Shown here: positions 44,335 through 52,849 of the stretch, in pieces
Numbering within the stretch: position 1 is the first letter of the stretch
Layout: every line of letters starts with the position of its first letter
DNA from: Persicimonas caeni
Lineage (GTDB): Bacteria; Myxococcota_A; Bradymonadia; Bradymonadales; Bradymonadaceae
Direction of reading: 5' to 3'
Assembly (NCBI RefSeq): GCF_006517175.1
Contig: NZ_CP041186.1
Location: 4,677,074-4,741,073, forward strand
DNA length: 64,000 bases
Notes under the pieces: generated by a model
Database searches by the model: none
Seen by the model: only the letters and a program-made list of their open reading frames with translations
What the model was told of the DNA's origin: nothing
Position numbers and translations under genes: made by a program

Positions 44335-44974
44335 ACTCCGGGGTCATCTGCGTCCACGAAAACCCACCGCAGCCACCGTTGGCCGGATCGGTGTCGTCGG
44401 CCGTCTCCCCCGTCGTGCGCGCCGCCTCGGCGGTCTCCAGCCCGTAGTCGACGATGCAGTAGAAGAACGCGCCCTGGCTGTCGGGCTCGGTCCACACCAG
44501 CTTGCTGTAGGTGTCCGGGTTGTACTCGGCATCCTGCGGGGTGTAGGTCACCGCCCAGTTGTCGGCGTTGTCGAAATCCTCGATGGGATTGTCGTTCCAC
44601 ATGTCGGCGGTGATCGTCTCGGTCGTGTCGAATTGGGTGGTGTAGGTGCCCTCGACCTCGATCGTGGCGGCGCCGGCGTCCTCATCGGTGCCGGTATCTT
44701 CGTCGGTACCGGCGTCAGTGCCGGTATCTTCGTCGGTACCGGTGTCGTCGTCGGTGCCGGTATCGTCGGTGAACGCATCTTCCTCGGACCCGGTATCCTC
44801 ATCGGCGCCGGTATCTTGCTCCGTCACGTCAGAGCCGGCGTCGGCGGCCGTGTTGTTGGCGGCGTTGTTGGTGGTGTCGTCGTCATCGCCGCAAGCGGCG
44901 AGCGCGAGCGAAAAGGCGAGAATGCACGTCAGCGCGCCCCACCGGCGCAGGTTACACAGCTTCGAAAACATCAT
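44333..44974 (-). CDS. First lipoprotein of the B12-regulated operon, Asp/Thr-rich linker (213 aa)
   Basis: ATG at 44974 follows GAGGAG by seven bases and gives a lipoprotein signal (ALTCILAFSLALAAC). A low-complexity linker of about 70 residues built from D-T-G-T-D and E-D-T-G units (15- and 18-bp DNA repeats at 44690-44830) projects a C-terminal domain of about 110 residues with W-N-D-N-P, W-A-V-T-Y-T-P, Y-S-K-L-V-W-T and paired cysteines (F-Y-C-I-V-D-Y-G ... N-G-G-C-G-G-F-S-W-T). The domain is one I have seen only in uncharacterised proteins. Directly downstream of the cobalamin riboswitch, it is a strong candidate for an unrecognised corrinoid-handling protein. Confidence 0.75.
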   Translation of the reverse strand: MMFSKLCNLRRWGALTCILAFSLALAACGDDDDTTNNAANNTAADAGSDVTEQDTGADEDTGSEEDAFTDDTGTDDDTGTDEDTGTDAGTDEDTGTDEDAGAATIEVEGTYTTQFDTTETITADMWNDNPIEDFDNADNWAVTYTPQDAEYNPDTYSKLVWTEPDSQGAFFYCIVDYGLETAEAARTTGETADDTDPANGGCGGFSWTQMTPE

Positions 44975-45099
44975 GGGGGTACTCCTCAAGTAGCATGGGT
45001 TCGGGTCGAGGAGCAGAGAGGAGCAGAGGGAGAGAAAACACGGTAAGCCGCGTCGAACCCACGCGCCGCACGCTTCCGACCCGAAGCGAAAAATGGCTA

Positions 45100-45248
45100 T
45101 GTCGCAGCACGCAATATCCTGGCTTGCGGGTCATCCTCGCCCGACACCTTCCCAACTCCGTTAGGAGCCAGTGGATTCGTCGAGTTCGTCACCGCTTACA
45201 GTTGCGGGGGCAGCGCCGGTTTTCCACCGGCTTCCTGCGTGGTTGCGG
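45100..45248 (-). promoter_or_regulatory. Cobalamin (B12) riboswitch
   Basis: Read on the minus strand the segment has all conserved blocks in order: GCAGGAAGCCGGTGGAAAAC, CCGGCGCTGCCCCCGC, CAACTGTAAGCGG, a variable arm, GGGAAGG, GGGCGAGGATGACCCGC and AAGCCAGGATATTG. These match the AdoCbl riboswitch core (the P3-P6 junction with CCCGCAACTGTAA and the final GCCAGGAGAC-type block). It lies 126 bases before the first lipoprotein start; the region between (44975-45099) can form hairpins and could sequester the GAGGAG ribosome site. Expected to shut off the three-lipoprotein operon when B12 is plentiful. Confidence 0.94.
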
Positions 45249-45335
45249 ATTTGTCTAGTAGCAGGCGGGAGGTCGCGGCGTCAAATGTGAAGGTGTGGGG
45301 CGGGGCGACGGCGCGGTTCCACGGGGCGCGACACA

Positions 45336-45534
45336 AAGCCGGTTTGCGATCGGAGCGATCGAAGGGGGGGAGATCACAAGGCGCGTTTGTGATTGGACCC
45401 CTCGAAGGGGGGCGGAAGACAAAGCGGCTTTGTATTTGGACCCCTCGAAGGGGGTCGGAAGGCAAAGCGGCTTTGTGTTTGGACCCCTCGAAGGGGGTCG
45501 GAAGGCAAGGCGGCTTTGTGTTGGGACGGTCCGA
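45336..45534. repeat. 43-bp tandem repeat with double hairpins
   Basis: TTTGTGTTTGGACCCCTCGA, AGGGGGTCGGAAGGCAAAGC and GGC repeat with a 43-bp period: starts at 45386, 45429, 45472 and 45515 (last one partial), with degraded sequence before 45386. Each unit has two perfect small palindromes, CCCCT-CGA-AGGGG and CAAAGC-G-GCTTTG. The units are contiguous with no spacers, so this is not a CRISPR. All lie between the riboswitch and the RAYT gene. Confidence 0.93.
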
Positions 45535-45558
45535 GTGTGTGTGGAGGGCGAAGCTTGT

Positions 45559-45672
45559 TGAGGCGCGCAGCTAGGGACACGCAAGCTGCGGCCGGGAGAC
45601 CGCAGGGCGGGCCGGAGGCGCCGCGCCCCGACCTGTACGCCCCGCACAGATCGGGGCGCGCCGAACGTGTCC
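45559..45672. repeat. REP-like core upstream of the RAYT gene
   Basis: One copy of the core also found six times behind the RAYT gene: GGGACACGCAAG, then CTGCGGCCGGGAGACCGCAG from 45586 (stem CTGCGG/CCGCAG), GGCGGGCCGGAGGCG, and GCGCCCCGACCTG ... GATCGGGGCGCG (stem). Confidence 0.88.
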
Positions 45673-45728
45673 CATCGACGAGCAGCAAACAGAGAAATCG
45701 GCGCGTGGCTGCCGCCACGCCACGATCC

Positions 45729-45780
45729 ACGCAACAAAATCTCTCTTCTGCCGATAACCGTAATAGGGGCGCCAACGCCC
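45729..45780 (+). promoter_or_regulatory. Sigma-28-like motif plus hairpin before the RAYT gene
   Basis: ACGCAAC (45729-45735), 12 bases, CTGCCGATAACCGTAATAGG, then hairpin GGGGCG-CCAA-CGCCCC. The block GCCGATAA is the exact FliA -10 consensus. It duplicates the motif at 250-308 at the same spacing and with its own compensating hairpin, so the hairpin structure rather than its sequence is kept. Confidence 0.5.
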
Positions 45781-45806
45781 CACGACCATCGACAGAAGGA
45801 GACACA

Positions 45807-46442
45807 ATGACGAATACAGAGATCAATACAGAGATCAAGTACTCGCGGGGCTACCTGCCCCACATTCACACCGAACACGGTCAGACGATCACGTTGAGAC
45901 TGCACGATTCACTGCCCGTCGCATCATTCAAACGCATGGAGGCGACGGCCGATAGCCCCGAAGAGCGTCACAAAATCGTGGCGCGGTTTCTCGACGAGGG
46001 CCGCGGCTCCTGCATTTTGGAGCGCCCGGAGGTTGCTGCGATCGTGCGCGACAGCATTTTGTGGTGCGACGGACGCAAATACGACCTCAAGGACTGGGTG
46101 GTGATGCCGAACCACGCCCATGTCTCCTACCGCAACGGGCGGAAGATACCGACGCGGGTGGCCGGAGAGATCAAGTCGTTTACGGCCAAGGAGATCATCA
46201 AGGTGTCGGAGGACGTCGAGGCGCCGGTGTGGATGCCCGGGACCTTCGACCGCTACATCCGCGACGAGGTGCACGATTTCAACGTGCAGCGGTATATCTG
46301 GTTCAATCCGGTGCGGGCGGGGCTTGTGGAGGATCCGTGGGATTGGGAGTTTTCGAGCATTCACGACTCGCCGTTCGACAAGGAGGAGTTGCGGCGGTGG
46401 TTCGAGCAGAACAAGGATGGATTTTGGGATAACGGGTTTTGA
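45807..46442 (+). CDS. REP-associated tyrosine transposase, RAYT (211 aa)
   Basis: Y1 HUH single-strand transposase domesticated as a RAYT. HUH motif in V-V-M-P-N-H-A-H-V (residues about 96-104) and the catalytic Tyr in F-D-R-Y-I-R-D-E, followed by the RAYT signature R-Y-I-W-F-N-P-V-R-A-G-L-V and W-D-W-E-F-S-S. ATG at 45807 has AGAAGGAG six bases before; the long frame upstream to 45393 is only repeats. It is flanked on both sides by REP-like palindromes, the usual context in which RAYTs act on REP/BIME DNA. It lies between a B12-regulated operon and a TonB receptor but has no metabolic link to them. Confidence 0.93.
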   Translation: MTNTEINTEIKYSRGYLPHIHTEHGQTITLRLHDSLPVASFKRMEATADSPEERHKIVARFLDEGRGSCILERPEVAAIVRDSILWCDGRKYDLKDWVVMPNHAHVSYRNGRKIPTRVAGEIKSFTAKEIIKVSEDVEAPVWMPGTFDRYIRDEVHDFNVQRYIWFNPVRAGLVEDPWDWEFSSIHDSPFDKEELRRWFEQNKDGFWDNGF

Positions 46443-47372
46443 GGCGCGCAGCGAGGGACACGCAAGCTGCGGCCGGGAGACCGCAGGGCGGGCCGGAGGC
46501 GCCGCGCCCCGACCTGTAAGCCTCGCGCGGGTCGGGGCGCGGGCGTCCCCGCCCGCCGGCGTCGCCTCCGGCGCGCCGAACATGTCTGCCGCAACAAGCA
46601 GAGGCGCCCAGCCAGCGCGAAGAACACGCAAGCTGCGGCCGGGAGACCGCAGGGCGGGCCGGAGGCGCCGCGCCCCGACCTGTAAGCCTCGCGCGGGTCG
46701 GGGCGCGGGCGTCCCCGCCCGCCGGCGTCGCCTCCGGCGCGCCGAACATGTCTGCCGCAACAAGCAGAGGCGCCCAGCCAGCGCGAAGAACACGCAAGCT
46801 GCGGCCGGGAGACCGCAGGGCGGGCCGGAGGCGCGGGCGTCCCCGCCCGTCGGCGTCGCCTCCGGCGCGCCGAACATGTCTGCCGCAACAAGCAGAGGCG
46901 CCCAGCCAGCGCGAAGAACACGCAAGCTGCGGCCGGGAGACCGCAGGGCGGGCCGGAGGCGCCGCGCCCCGACTGGTGTGAGGAGCGCAGCGAGGGACAC
47001 GCAAGCTGCGGCCGGGAGACCGCAGGGCGGGCCGGAGGCGCCGCGCCCCGACCTGTAAGCCTCGCGCGGGTCGGGGCGCGGGCGTCCCCGCCCGCCGGCG
47101 TCGCCTCCGGCGCGCCGAACATGTTCGCCTCAACCTTGCCGGGGCTCACAACCAGGTCGGGGCGCGGGCGTCCCCGCCCGCCGGCGTCGCCTCCGGCGCG
47201 CCGAACATGTTCGCCTCAACCTTGCCGGGGCTCACAACCAGGTCGGGGCGCGGGCGTCCCCGCCCGCCGGCGTCGCCTCCGGCGCGCCGAACATGTCCGC
47301 CGCAACAAGCAGAGGAGGTCAGCTAAGCCAAGAACACACAAGCTGCGGCCGGGAGACCGCGCCGCGCCCCGA
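46443..47372. repeat. REP/BIME-like array downstream of the RAYT gene
   Basis: Six copies of the core CTGCGGCCGGGAGACCGCAG-type hairpin start at 46467, 46633, 46799, 46927, 47006 and 47343; the first three are spaced exactly 166 bp apart. Full units also carry GCGCCCCGACC ... GGTCGGGGCGC (11-bp stem), CGGGCGTCCCCGCCCG and CCTCCGGCGCGCCGAACATG. Within 47120-47300 an 86-bp segment (ACCAGGTCGG ... TTGCCGGGGCTCAC) is tandemly duplicated. Long open frames across the array on both strands arise only from the periodic GC-rich sequence. No gene is supported between 46443 and 47418. Confidence 0.92.
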
Positions 47373-47418
47373 TCAACGTCCTTGCAAGATCGACGCGAAG
47401 TCTGCCACGATCCGCCCC

Positions 47419-49425
47419 GTGAAAAAGCCGTCCCACATACCCACCTGCCTCCTCGCCACGCTGCTGCTGGCGCCCGGCCTCGCCCGCGCCGAAGACGCCG
47501 AAGAGCCCGACGAGAACACCGTCAAGACCGTCTCGCCCAAGGAGCGGTCGGTCGACGATGCGCGCCTGCCCTCCGGCTTCGTCACCCGCGTCGAGGTCGA
47601 CGAGGCGACCGGGAGTGGGCGCGATCTCGGCGACGAACTCGAGCGGGTGCCCGGGGTGACGGTGCGCCAGACGTCGAGCTTCGGGCGTCCGGCGTTTGCG
47701 ACGGTGCGCGGGGGCAATTCGCGCCAGCTCGCCGTGTCGCTCAACGGGATGCGCATCAGCGCGCCGGCGGGGGTGGGGTTCGACGTGGGGAGCTTGTCGC
47801 TTGCGGGGGTGGAGGCGGTCGACGTGTATCGCGGGGCGGCGGGGGCCGTGCACGGGGCGGGGGCGCTCAGCGGGGCGCTCGACCTGCGTACGCGGCTGCC
47901 GAAGAACGACGCCGGCTGGCAGGGCGCGGCGACCGGGCTGGGCGGAAGCTACGCGACCTACGGAGTCTTCGGGCATACGGCCTACGGCGGGGAGTCGTAC
48001 GCGGTGCGCCTCGACGCCGGTTGGCGCCAGAGCGAGGGCGACTTCGCGTTTGTCGACCGGCAGGGCACCGCGCAGGAGCGCGTGAACAACGACCACCGGC
48101 AGTTGAGCGTGCTGGCGGCCGGGCGCGTCGACGTCGGCGAGGGCCACCTCGAGCCGCTGGTGATGTACGACGGGGGCTCGGGCGGCGCGCCCGGGCCCAG
48201 CGAGTCGCCCGAGCGCTTCGACGAGGCGCGCGTCGACCAGAGGCGCCTCGTCGGCCAGCTCGCCTGGCGGCAGCGAAACCTCGCTGCAGGCGATTGGGGC
48301 GCGATGGATGCTCGCGCGATGGCGGGCTACGGGCGGCGCGACACCGACTACGACAATCCGGAGTCGTACCTGGGCGGCGCGCAGATCTCGGACACCTCGA
48401 CCCTGCACACCTTCGAGGTCGACGCGCAGGCGAGCACCTTCTTTGCGTTCGGGGATATCCTGCACCTGACGCTCGAGGGCCGCCGGCAAAGCTACGAGGC
48501 GGCGCACGAGGAGGTCTTCGCCGACGCGACCGACCGGTCGAGCATCGAAGCCTCGCGGCTGAGCCTGGCGGCGGGCGTGTCGAACGAGTTGCTGCTGGCG
48601 GGCGACGCCGTCAGCCTCGTCGCCGCGCTGCGCCTCGAGCACTTGAAGGACGCGCGCCAGGCGGCCGCCGACCGTGCGTGGACGCCGCTGATGCCGTCGG
48701 TGGGGGCGATCTGGCGGGCGCACCGGTGGTTGGAGTTCAAGTCGAACCTCGCGCGCACCTTCCGTGCGCCCGATTTCGACGAGCTCTACCTGCGCATGGC
48801 CGGCCTGGAGGGCAATCCCGACCTCGCCCCGGAGCGCGCGCTGAGCGCCGACGCCGGCGTGCGGCTCGGGCCCGAGGAGGGCCCCGTATCGCTCGAAGCG
48901 ATCTACTTTCGCAACGCGCTCGACGAGTCGATCTACTTTGTGGCCGTGTCGGCGTGGAAGTTTCAGGCCCAGAATCTGGGGGCGGGGACGAGCCAGGGCG
49001 TCGAGACGACGCTGTCGGTGCGGCCGAGTGAGCGTGTCGACCTGCTTGCAAGCTACACGCTGACTGACGCCACCCTCGACGGGCTTCCCGACGGGGTGAC
49101 CTTGCTCGGCCAGCCGGTCCACCAGGGCTCGGTGCGCGCGGAGGTCGAATTGGGCGGGCTGGGGCCCTTCGACGGTGTGTCTTCGATGCGTCTGTTCGGC
49201 GAGGGCTTCTGGCGAAGCCGAGTCTACTTCGACAACTTCGGCCATATCTCCAACCCGCCGTTTTGGACGGCGGACCTGGGCGCGGCGTTCGCGCCGGTCG
49301 ACTGGGTCGAGCTGACCTTCAACGCCCGCAACCTGGCCGACAACCGGCGAGGGGCCGACAGCCTGCAGAGGCCGTTGCCGGGGCGGGCGTTTTATGGGGC
49401 GGTGAGCGTGGAGTTTGGGGAGTAG
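47419..49425 (+). CDS. TonB-dependent outer-membrane receptor, BtuB-like (668 aa)
   Basis: GTG at 47419 starts a Sec signal peptide (IPTCLLATLLLAPGLARA). The plug domain follows: D-E-L-E-R-V-P-G-V-T-V-R-Q-T-S, V-R-G-G-N-S-R-Q-L-A-V-S-L-N-G and V-E-A-V-D-V-Y-R-G-A-A-G-A-V-H-G-A-G-A-L. The remainder is a 22-strand-type barrel with F-R-A-P-D-F-D-E-L-Y, N-P-D-L-A-P-E and the closing N-A-R-N-L-A-D-N-R ... P-L-P-G-R-A-F motif, ending in a C-terminal V-S-V-E-F. Size is like BtuB/FhuA-short receptors. It is divergent from the riboswitch-led lipoprotein operon across the REP island; B12 as substrate is inferred from that context only. Confidence 0.88.
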   Translation: MKKPSHIPTCLLATLLLAPGLARAEDAEEPDENTVKTVSPKERSVDDARLPSGFVTRVEVDEATGSGRDLGDELERVPGVTVRQTSSFGRPAFATVRGGNSRQLAVSLNGMRISAPAGVGFDVGSLSLAGVEAVDVYRGAAGAVHGAGALSGALDLRTRLPKNDAGWQGAATGLGGSYATYGVFGHTAYGGESYAVRLDAGWRQSEGDFAFVDRQGTAQERVNNDHRQLSVLAAGRVDVGEGHLEPLVMYDGGSGGAPGPSESPERFDEARVDQRRLVGQLAWRQRNLAAGDWGAMDARAMAGYGRRDTDYDNPESYLGGAQISDTSTLHTFEVDAQASTFFAFGDILHLTLEGRRQSYEAAHEEVFADATDRSSIEASRLSLAAGVSNELLLAGDAVSLVAALRLEHLKDARQAAADRAWTPLMPSVGAIWRAHRWLEFKSNLARTFRAPDFDELYLRMAGLEGNPDLAPERALSADAGVRLGPEEGPVSLEAIYFRNALDESIYFVAVSAWKFQAQNLGAGTSQGVETTLSVRPSERVDLLASYTLTDATLDGLPDGVTLLGQPVHQGSVRAEVELGGLGPFDGVSSMRLFGEGFWRSRVYFDNFGHISNPPFWTADLGAAFAPVDWVELTFNARNLADNRRGADSLQRPLPGRAFYGAVSVEFGE

Positions 49426-49443
49426 GGGGGAGTGGGGGAAGAG

Positions 49444-50388
49444 TTACTTGATGATGATCTCGACCCTCGGCCCCGCCTCGAGCGTGACTTCCCCACTGTC
49501 GGCCACGTGCATGTCGCCGTCGATGGTGTAGGCAATGGGCTCGTCGGAGACGAACACCGCCTTGGCCGACACTGCCGACCGGAAGACGTCTTCGGGGACG
49601 GGCAGTCCCAGTCGAATGCGCGGCAGTTGCAGGGCGGTGCCCACCGCGCCTTCGGTGACCCCGAGCAGGTGGAACGCCCCCGCCGACTCTTCGCTGCGGA
49701 TAAACGGGCGGAAGCCCAGCCCGATCTGGTCGACCGTCGAGGCGAGCACAGCGGTGTAGTCGCGCTCTTGCCAGACCTCGTCGTCGAGCTCGATGCGCGC
49801 GCGAAACGGGCGGAACAGCTCGCGGTTGATGTCGCTGTCGAAGGGCATCGTGGCCACGGCTTTGGCCAGAAGCTTGGCGGCGGTGGTCGGGCTCGGATTG
49901 CCGGTGCCGTAGTACAGCTCCAGAAAGTTGGCCACCAGGCCGTTGCCGAAGATGAATCCGTAGCGCGTGCCCGTCTCGTCGCGGACGGCCAGCAGGTCGC
50001 GCTCGGTCGTCTCGAAGGGCTGTTTGGTGTAGTATTTTTCGACCAGATTCGCCAACAGCCGCGCCGGCGTGCCCTTGACTCCGACCGCGTTGGACACAGT
50101 GTTCATGGTACCCCCACGAAGAAGGGCTACCTTGGGAAGGGGGGCGTCACCCCACACCTCGATGAACTTGGTCAAGGTGACATGGTTGGTGCCGTCACCG
50201 CCGTTGAGCGCCAGGATGTCGATGTCGTTGTCCCGGAATTGACGGGCGGCGTCGCTGACGTCCTCGATGCGGTTAGTCAGCTCGTAGGTGTCGTCTTGGC
50301 CCAAGATGTAGGCGAGCCGGCGCATCTGTTCGGGATGGCGCCGGTTGCGGCGGCTGTGAGGGTTGCTGATAATTCCGATGCCGGGCAT
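49444..50388 (-). CDS. Diacylglycerol/lipid kinase family protein (314 aa)
   Basis: DAGK catalytic domain: I-I-S-N-P-H-S-R-R-N at the N-terminus and the nucleotide motif A-L-N-G-G-D-G-T-N-H; L-R-G-G-T-M-N-T-V-S-N-A follows (the G-T-x-N substrate loop). The C-terminal beta-sandwich ends with Y-T-I-D-G-D-M-H. Soluble, likely peripheral at the inner membrane; phosphorylates a lipid or long-chain base. ATG at 50388 is preceded by CGGAG seven bases upstream. Convergent with the TonB receptor gene (18 bases between stops). Confidence 0.88.
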   Translation of the reverse strand: MPGIGIISNPHSRRNRRHPEQMRRLAYILGQDDTYELTNRIEDVSDAARQFRDNDIDILALNGGDGTNHVTLTKFIEVWGDAPLPKVALLRGGTMNTVSNAVGVKGTPARLLANLVEKYYTKQPFETTERDLLAVRDETGTRYGFIFGNGLVANFLELYYGTGNPSPTTAAKLLAKAVATMPFDSDINRELFRPFRARIELDDEVWQERDYTAVLASTVDQIGLGFRPFIRSEESAGAFHLLGVTEGAVGTALQLPRIRLGLPVPEDVFRSAVSAKAVFVSDEPIAYTIDGDMHVADSGEVTLEAGPRVEIIIK

Positions 50389-50650
50389 CTGCTGTACTCC
50401 GTGGGCGAGCCTTGCTAAACCTCAGGCGATTGCTAAACCATAGAAGGAATAGCAAAGTGACCTTTCCCGCGGCAAGCGCAACTGCTTTGGCGCGGCAGGT
50501 GCAACGATGGCAGGGGCAACGATGTGGGGGGCCGGCGAGACGGCCGGTCAGATATATGGCTCGATGTTGATGGTTTGAATGGATATTAATTCACCGCGTC
50601 CGGTGGCGACCGGCCGCGTTCAGTGACTAGCAGGACAAGAGGCGTTGGTC

Positions 50651-52786
50651 ATGGCAGATAACAGATTTCCGTTGGTTCAGAAGCTCGAAGAGATTGCCCA
50701 AAACCTGTGGTGGTGCTGGCAACCTGACGGCTGGTTGGTCTTTCGCGACCTCGACCCGGAGCTGTGGCACAAGACCAACCACAATCCGATCGCGTTTTTG
50801 GACGCCCTGTCGCCCAAAGAGATCGAAGATCGCGCCCAGCGCACCGCGGTGGCCAGCCGCATCCAGAATGCCCATCGAAAGCTGCGTGACTACGTCGACA
50901 AGTCCGGCCCGAAGGCGTGCATGAGCGCCGGCACCCTGCACACCAAGCCGGTGGCCTACTTCTGCGCCGAGTTCGGCATCCACGAGTCATTCCCGATCTA
51001 TTCGGGCGGACTGGGCATCCTCGCCGGCGACCACATGAAGGCTTCGAGCGACCTCGGCATTCCCATCGTCGGGGTGGGTCTGTTCTACCCGCTGGGCTAC
51101 TTCCAGCAGTCCATCGACAGCAACGGCTGGCAGCAAGAGGAGTATGGCCGCACCGACATCGAGACGCTGCCGCTGACCAAGGTCAAAAACGAGGACGGCC
51201 GGCCGGTGACCATCGAGGTCGAGGTGGGCCAGGGCACCATCAAATCCCACATCTGGCGGGCCCCCGTGGGCCGAAACCAGCTGTTGATGCTCGACTCGGA
51301 TGTGCCGGGTAACAACCCGGAGGACCGCCAGCTGACCAGCCAATTGTACGGCGGCGACCAGCGCATGCGTATCCGCCAGGAGATCTTGCTGGGCATCGGC
51401 GGGGTGCGCGCGCTCGAAGCGCTCGATATCACCCCCGGCGTCTATCATCTCAACGAGGGCCACAGCGCGTTTGCCACCTTCGAGCTCGCCCGGCGTTATA
51501 TGGAGCGCGAGGAGCTCTTCTTCGACGAGGCGCGCGACAAGGTCATGCGCCAGACGGTGTTCACCACGCACACCCCGGTGCCCGCCGGCCACGACCGCTT
51601 CCCCATCCAGCTCTTCGAGGACATGCTCGGCTGGATGCGCCCCAAGCTCAAGCTCGACCATCGTCAGTTCCACGGCTACGGGCGCATCGATCTCGACGAC
51701 CCCAACGAGCCGTTCTGCATGACTGTCTTGGCGCTCAAGATGAGCCGGTACCGCAACGGCGTCAGTAACCTGCACGGCGAGGTCAGCCGACGCATGTGGA
51801 AAGACCTGTGGCCCGAGCGCGAGGTCAAGGACGTGCCCATCGGCCACATCACCAACGGCGTGCACGTCAACTCGTTCCTCGCCCCGGAGATGCGCGGGTT
51901 GTACGACAAGTATCTCGAGCCGGGCTGGGAGAACCGTCTCGCCACCCGCGAGGGTTGGGCGGGCTTGGGCAACCTCGAGCCCGGAGAGTTGTGGGAGACC
52001 CACCAGCTCTTGAAGTCCAAGCTCATCGATTTCATCAACGAGCGCGTGCAGAACCAAAAGGCGCCCAGCGGCGACAAAGAGGGCCAGGTCACGCCCGGCA
52101 GTGGCTTCGACCAGGAGACCCTGACGATTGGCTTTGCGCGGCGCTTCGCGACCTACAAGCGCGCCGACTTGCTCATGCGCGACATGGAGCGGTTCAAAAA
52201 GCTGATCAACGACGCCGAACGCCCCGTCCAGTTGGTCTTCGCCGGCAAGGCCCACCCGGCCGACGAGTACGGAAAAGCGCTCATCCAGAAGATCGTCAAG
52301 GCGACCACCGACCCGGTCTTCGAGGGGCGGATCGTGTTCTTGACGGACTACGACATGAATATCGCCCGCCACATGCTCCAGGGCGTCGACGTCTGGCTCA
52401 ACAACCCGCGTCGCCCGCAGGAAGCCTGTGGTACCAGCGGCCAGAAGGTCGTCCTCAACGGCGCGCTCAACTGCTCGATCCTCGACGGTTGGTGGGCCGA
52501 GGCCTACGACGGGCGTAATGGTTTCGCGATTGGAAACGGCACCGAGTACGCCGACCCGGGCAAGCAGGACGCCCACGACGCCAAAGAGCTCTACAAGGTG
52601 CTCGAGAACGAAGTCATCCCGCTGTACTACGACAAAGATCAGACGGGCATGCCCCGCGAGTGGATCGAGCGGGTCAAGTGGAGCATTATCAGCCTCGGCT
52701 GGCGCTTTTGCGCGAGCCGCATGCTGCTCGACTACCTGAACCACGCCTACCTGCCGGCCAGCGGCGCGACCAGCGCGGAGATGTAG
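50651..52786 (+). CDS. glgP: Alpha-glucan (glycogen/maltodextrin) phosphorylase (711 aa)
   Basis: GT35 enzyme releasing glucose-1-phosphate from glycogen or maltodextrin. The N-terminal region has A-Q-N-L-W-W-C-W and the family motifs A-Y-F-C-A-E-F-G-I-H-E-S-F-P-I-Y-S-G-G-L-G; H-L-N-E-G-H-S-A and T-T-H-T-P-V follow; the PLP lysine lies in G-T-S-G-Q-K-V-V-L-N-G, where most relatives have T-S-G-M-K. It belongs to the shorter TIGR02094-like bacterial/archaeal branch (700-850 aa). ATG at 50651; the in-frame start at 50645 lies only two codons earlier. The 262-base upstream gap contains no other gene; a hairpin terminator follows. Confidence 0.93.
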   Translation: MADNRFPLVQKLEEIAQNLWWCWQPDGWLVFRDLDPELWHKTNHNPIAFLDALSPKEIEDRAQRTAVASRIQNAHRKLRDYVDKSGPKACMSAGTLHTKPVAYFCAEFGIHESFPIYSGGLGILAGDHMKASSDLGIPIVGVGLFYPLGYFQQSIDSNGWQQEEYGRTDIETLPLTKVKNEDGRPVTIEVEVGQGTIKSHIWRAPVGRNQLLMLDSDVPGNNPEDRQLTSQLYGGDQRMRIRQEILLGIGGVRALEALDITPGVYHLNEGHSAFATFELARRYMEREELFFDEARDKVMRQTVFTTHTPVPAGHDRFPIQLFEDMLGWMRPKLKLDHRQFHGYGRIDLDDPNEPFCMTVLALKMSRYRNGVSNLHGEVSRRMWKDLWPEREVKDVPIGHITNGVHVNSFLAPEMRGLYDKYLEPGWENRLATREGWAGLGNLEPGELWETHQLLKSKLIDFINERVQNQKAPSGDKEGQVTPGSGFDQETLTIGFARRFATYKRADLLMRDMERFKKLINDAERPVQLVFAGKAHPADEYGKALIQKIVKATTDPVFEGRIVFLTDYDMNIARHMLQGVDVWLNNPRRPQEACGTSGQKVVLNGALNCSILDGWWAEAYDGRNGFAIGNGTEYADPGKQDAHDAKELYKVLENEVIPLYYDKDQTGMPREWIERVKWSIISLGWRFCASRMLLDYLNHAYLPASGATSAEM

Positions 52787-52849
52787 AGGCGGCGAAGAAG
52801 CAAAAGAGCAAAGAAGCGAAGAAGCAAAAAAGCGAAGAAGGGAAAAAGC

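Noticed and set aside
45386-45534. CRISPR array
   Set aside because: The 43-bp units are contiguous without spacers and no cas genes are present.
45924-47149. Several minus- and plus-strand frames of 260-360 aa across the REP array
   Set aside because: They encode periodic Arg/Ala/Pro sequence produced by the repeats themselves.
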